7,762 bases of DNA from Bacillota bacterium (GTDB lineage Bacteria; Bacillota; Clostridia; Oscillospirales; Acutalibacteraceae). Below the pieces are notes generated by a model. That model saw only the letters and a list, made by a program, of their open reading frames with translations, searched no databases and was not told the origin of the DNA. This document shows, in pieces, positions 5,460-7,762 of the stretch. Both the position numbers and the translations under genes were made by a program. How positions within the stretch are numbered: the stretch's first letter is position 1; each line of letters opens with the position of its first letter. The DNA lies in the NCBI GenBank assembly GCA_023458915.1, contig JAEWWM010000051.1, positions 1 to 7,762 on the forward strand, written 5' to 3'.

Positions 5460-5885
5460 TCACTCAGTCTCCATTTCTTTAAGCTCAACCACAATTTTAG
5501 GTATTAAGGAATAACATTTTTCAACGATCAATCTACAAACTTGGCTGTCATCAAAAAAGGCGATACCATTTAAGGCATCGCACACAATTTTGGCCACATT
5601 GTCTATATCGGGAGGCTTTGTTGGCAGTATTTCACCGGATAAAAATTTGATTTTGAGTTTTTCCGAAATACTTTTAAGAATAGGGAAAAACGCCTTTATA
5701 TTAACTTCCACAGGTACATTTTTATCAAAAAAGTTTTTGGAAACAGCTTTATAACATTTCTTTATTTTCCTTTCATACTCTTTTGTGGGCTTCGGTGTAT
5801 ATACTATCGTTCTGCCGTTCACATAGCACATTCTTGGTCTTTGTTTGCCACGAGGATTACCGTATACAACAAATTTTACACTCAT
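5460..5885 (-). CDS. rusA: RusA-family Holliday-junction resolvase
   Basis: A 141-residue RusA-type endodeoxyribonuclease. The N-terminus reads VVYGNPRGKQRPR, the usual beta-strand and basic patch. The catalytic region is PPDIDNVAKIVCDALNGIAF followed by DDSQV. D93, D95 and D112 correspond to the three essential aspartates, and K99 to the conserved lysine. It is slightly longer than the E. coli protein (120 residues), mainly between the two blocks. It cuts four-way junctions left by RecT-mediated pairing or by replication forks before packaging. Its ATG overlaps the recT stop by four bases (ATGA). AAGGAG lies 11 bases upstream inside recT, so the two genes are translationally coupled. Confidence 0.93.
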   Translation of the reverse strand: MSVKFVVYGNPRGKQRPRMCYVNGRTIVYTPKPTKEYERKIKKCYKAVSKNFFDKNVPVEVNIKAFFPILKSISEKLKIKFLSGEILPTKPPDIDNVAKIVCDALNGIAFFDDSQVCRLIVEKCYSLIPKIVVELKEMETE

Positions 5886-6778
5886 AAACTTTCAAGCTCC
5901 TTTTCAAAATTTTCTAAATCCTCTTTTTGGAGTTCATTTAGGCTTTGGAGATTAAAGTTACCTAATAATTTAGAAATCTTATCTCCGCCATATTTTTCTA
6001 AAAGTCTTCGCTGTTCTTCTGTAGACAACGCCTCAATTTTCAAAACGCTTGGGTTATCTATGTATTCAATAGTTTCTTCGCCGGTTTCCACATTTACCTT
6101 TAATTTCGATTGATCTGATTTAACCGCAGTTTGCATATCAGTGGACATTATGCCGTACCTTGAAATCAGTGCTTTTAATACGGTCTTTTCGGCCATGCGA
6201 TCAAATTGCAGTGCCCAAATTGCATCGTCAGTATTTCCGGTTTTTTTGTACTTTCGGTAGCTTTGGGAATACCTGTACGCATGTTTCTCTACGTCTTGAG
6301 TAGTCCAGTAAATTACTTTTTGAAACCCGTTTGTAAGCTGAAGCCCTGCCATAAAACCGATAACTTTTTTATCTGAGCGGTCTTCATCCGGCAGCCATTT
6401 TATGATTGGGTCGCCAACAAAATCACGACCGCAAAATTCACCTTCCCGAACGTCTCTTGCATTTAACGCTTTGTATTGTCCTGTTCTGAGCGCAAGCTGA
6501 GTGTATCCTTTTGTTCCGATTTGAAATGTAGCCGTGGTTTTATACGGCACAGACCACGCAAATCCTAAATTTGGATCAAATGGCAGATCCATTGATGTAG
6601 CTTTCAAAGCGCACGCTAATAAGCTGTTCCTGTCGCAGTTTTTAAGCGTTTTTGAGCTGCTTGCTAAACTTGTAAGGCTTGTGATAAATTGTCCTGTTTT
6701 CTCACCTAGAACAGATTCTAAGTATTTTCGTGTTTTTTCATTAGATAAATATACCGACATGGCTGTTTGTTCTTGCAT
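5882..6778 (-). CDS. recT: RecT-family single-strand annealing recombinase
   Basis: A 298-residue RecT homologue, slightly longer than Rac prophage RecT (269). The hallmark blocks are present: NSLLACALKATSMDLPFDP (51-69), FQIGTKGYTQLALRTGQY (85-102), VIYWTTQDVEKHAYRYS (155-171) and FDRMAEKTVLKALISRYG (192-209). The C-terminal third is acidic and variable, as usual for the SSB- and nuclease-contacting part. It binds single-stranded DNA exposed by the neighbouring nuclease and anneals it to complementary DNA. ATG 6778 has AAGGAGA 7 bases upstream (6792-6786); the next in-frame Met (residue 7) lacks such a site. The ATGA overlap with rusA and the position after the nuclease gene define a RecE/RecT-like unit. 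Confidence 0.96.
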   Translation of the reverse strand: MQEQTAMSVYLSNEKTRKYLESVLGEKTGQFITSLTSLASSSKTLKNCDRNSLLACALKATSMDLPFDPNLGFAWSVPYKTTATFQIGTKGYTQLALRTGQYKALNARDVREGEFCGRDFVGDPIIKWLPDEDRSDKKVIGFMAGLQLTNGFQKVIYWTTQDVEKHAYRYSQSYRKYKKTGNTDDAIWALQFDRMAEKTVLKALISRYGIMSTDMQTAVKSDQSKLKVNVETGEETIEYIDNPSVLKIEALSTEEQRRLLEKYGGDKISKLLGNFNLQSLNELQKEDLENFEKELESL

Positions 6779-6816
6779 TTTAAAATCTCCTTTTTAATTT
6801 TTTGTTTCTAATTCGT

Positions 6817-7407
6817 TTATTTTTTCGCCTCGAATTTATAGATTTCTAAGCAGGATAAAAATATTGAAAAGTTGTCTTTAAGCTCATGGAGTATGTAATT
6901 CCCATCTTCAAAAAGCTGAAGTGCCACTATTTTAGAAACTTTGTTATACTGACTTTCAAAACCTGATTTATACGCGGCTAACTGTACACTCCATACATTC
7001 GGATGAGCGACTTTTGTTGTCTTAATGTCGCAAATTATTAAACCTTCAAAAGTTTTGTATACCTCATCGACAGTCATTCCATAAAGAAGTGATTTATGAT
7101 AGGTTCGCAGCTCTGAATGAAGCAATTTCCAATCTTGGTAGTCTGATCTGAATTTTTGATATGCGGCAATGTAACCTGAAATGTCGCTGTCTACGCTATA
7201 AAGGTTATACTTAGATAAAAACTCAACAGATCTATGAACTCTTGTCCCTCTATCAGCAGCAGTTTTTAAAGTTTGCGAATCAACTTTGCCGTAGATTTTT
7301 TGATAGATAGGTTTTATGATCTCCGAAACCGAGGGGATAGGCATCTCACCTAGAAAATATGAATGCGTGTCCTCTTTAAAAGTTAAATCAGCTATGGGTA
7401 TCACCAC
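6817..7407 (-). CDS. PD-(D/E)XK nuclease, RecB/Cas4-like (RecE-type partner of RecT)
   Basis: A 196-residue single-domain nuclease. Recognisable blocks are GTRVHRSVE (54-62, with H58), E99 in HSEL, YGMTVDEVY (109-117, with D114), IICDIKTT (124-131, with D127 and K129) and QLAAY (142-146). Together they form the RecB/Cas4-type active site. The N-terminus (LTFKEDTHSYFLGEMPIPSVSEIIKPI) is typical of phage members. It probably resects double-stranded ends to supply single strands to RecT, which is encoded 38 bases downstream; exonuclease polarity cannot be read from sequence. No iron-sulfur cysteine cluster of Cas4 type is seen. The start is uncertain: tandem GTG codons at 7407 and 7404, inside the end of the upstream gene, with GGTGG as the only Shine-Dalgarno-like sequence. 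Confidence 0.85.
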   Translation of the reverse strand: MVIPIADLTFKEDTHSYFLGEMPIPSVSEIIKPIYQKIYGKVDSQTLKTAADRGTRVHRSVEFLSKYNLYSVDSDISGYIAAYQKFRSDYQDWKLLHSELRTYHKSLLYGMTVDEVYKTFEGLIICDIKTTKVAHPNVWSVQLAAYKSGFESQYNKVSKIVALQLFEDGNYILHELKDNFSIFLSCLEIYKFEAKK

Positions 7408-7723
7408 CGTTCTTTTTTGTTTGTTTCTGGCACTGAGGCATAGAACAATAAATCTTCAAATTCATGTAATCAATATTTCGCAGCCATTCACAATTTGAAC
7501 ATAAAACAAAAGCAGCTTTATCTGATTTAGATAAGCCGCTGTATTGGTATTGCCTGTTATTCAGTTTTATGTTTTTCAAGTACTCGATTTTCTTTGTTAT
7601 AGGTATTTCTTTCGGCAATCGCTGGAGCTCTTTGGTACATAAACCGCAAATTTTATCTTTCATATATTTTTTGCTGTACCATTTAAAACAAGTTTTACAT
7701 TGAACCTCATTTAAAGTTCTCAA
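7388..7723 (-). CDS. Small double zinc-knuckle protein, unknown
   Basis: This 111-residue protein has two zinc-binding halves. The first is CKTC (9-12) with CGLC (26-29). The second is CSNC (75-78) with CSMPQC (93-98). A lysine-rich stretch of about 45 residues lies between them. No family is recognised; the arrangement suggests nucleic-acid or protein binding rather than catalysis. It starts at TTG 7723: AAAGGG (7737-7732) gives 8-base spacing, and the nearby ATGs (7740, 7731) run into TGA within a few codons. It overlaps the nuclease gene by 20 bases, so it is the first gene of the recombination operon visible here. It may feed into the same pathway or be an early regulator; both are guesses. 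Confidence 0.75.
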   Translation of the reverse strand: MRTLNEVQCKTCFKWYSKKYMKDKICGLCTKELQRLPKEIPITKKIEYLKNIKLNNRQYQYSGLSKSDKAAFVLCSNCEWLRNIDYMNLKIYCSMPQCQKQTKKNGGDTHS

Positions 7724-7762
7724 AAAACCATCCCTTTCATTAATTAATCACTTGTCGCAAAT
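7724..7762. other. Right-edge segment, no gene identified
   Basis: Apart from the AAAGGG ribosome-binding site of the zinc-knuckle gene at 7737-7732, I see no complete feature. On the minus strand a frame entering from outside stops at TGA 7750-7748, which could be the last codons of an upstream operon gene. The promoter of the operon must lie beyond the window. Confidence 0.4.

Noticed and set aside
5459..5494. Longer SSB starting at 5494
   Set aside because: The extra 12 residues lie within rusA and precede the well-placed GGAG and ATG 5458.
6817..7407. Cas4 of a CRISPR system
   Set aside because: The PD-(D/E)XK site is shared, but Cas4 iron-sulfur cysteines, cas1/cas2 and repeats are absent, while recT follows directly.
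1..7762. tRNA or rRNA genes, or insertion sequences
   Set aside because: No cloverleaf-like segment, rRNA stretch, transposase frame or terminal repeats were seen on either strand.

Overview
The window is a low-GC stretch of Firmicutes type. Ribosome-binding sites are strong AGGAGG-like sequences, starts are ATG, GTG or TTG, and the proteins are rich in Lys, Ile and Asn, so a clostridial host is most likely. Every gene I can support lies on the minus strand, and the order is that of the early-to-late region of a temperate phage or prophage. Transcription runs from the right end of the window to the left.

Right to left, the first block (about 7723-5051) is a recombination module. It holds a small protein with two zinc knuckle pairs, a PD-(D/E)XK (RecB/Cas4-like) nuclease, a RecT annealase, a RusA Holliday-junction resolvase and a single-stranded DNA-binding protein ending in the DLPF tail. 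The second block (5025-2681) is the replication module: a winged-helix initiator with a C-terminal replication domain, then a full-length DnaB-type helicase. The gene spacing is tight, with stop/start overlaps or Shine-Dalgarno sequences inside the preceding gene, as in one polycistronic early operon. Three small genes follow (2665-1900): one single-pass membrane protein and two phage-type unknowns.

The most striking non-coding signal is inside the initiator gene (4622-4730). Three exact copies of TTTCCGTA, plus a degenerate fourth, recur every 15-16 bp. Each exact copy starts a short CCG...CGG palindrome, and the array abuts a very A/T-rich stretch with its own GTTATTATTA-like repeats. This has the architecture of a replication origin embedded in its initiator gene, as in lambda ori within gene O. 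No separate helicase loader is visible, so the initiator probably delivers the helicase at this site.

The left part (1838-702) holds two genes that are not phage housekeeping: a small zinc-ribbon protein and a YetF/DUF421 membrane protein. They are separated from each other by a bidirectional terminator-like hairpin and look like morons (cargo). The DUF421 gene has an odd leader of two micro-ORFs linked by TAATG and ATGA overlaps. Next comes a promoter with a perfect -10 box and a 15-bp perfect inverted repeat. It drives a gene cut by the window edge (579-1) whose N-terminal part resembles gp3-like terminase small subunits, which would mark the start of the packaging module. The cargo therefore sits at the replication/packaging junction.
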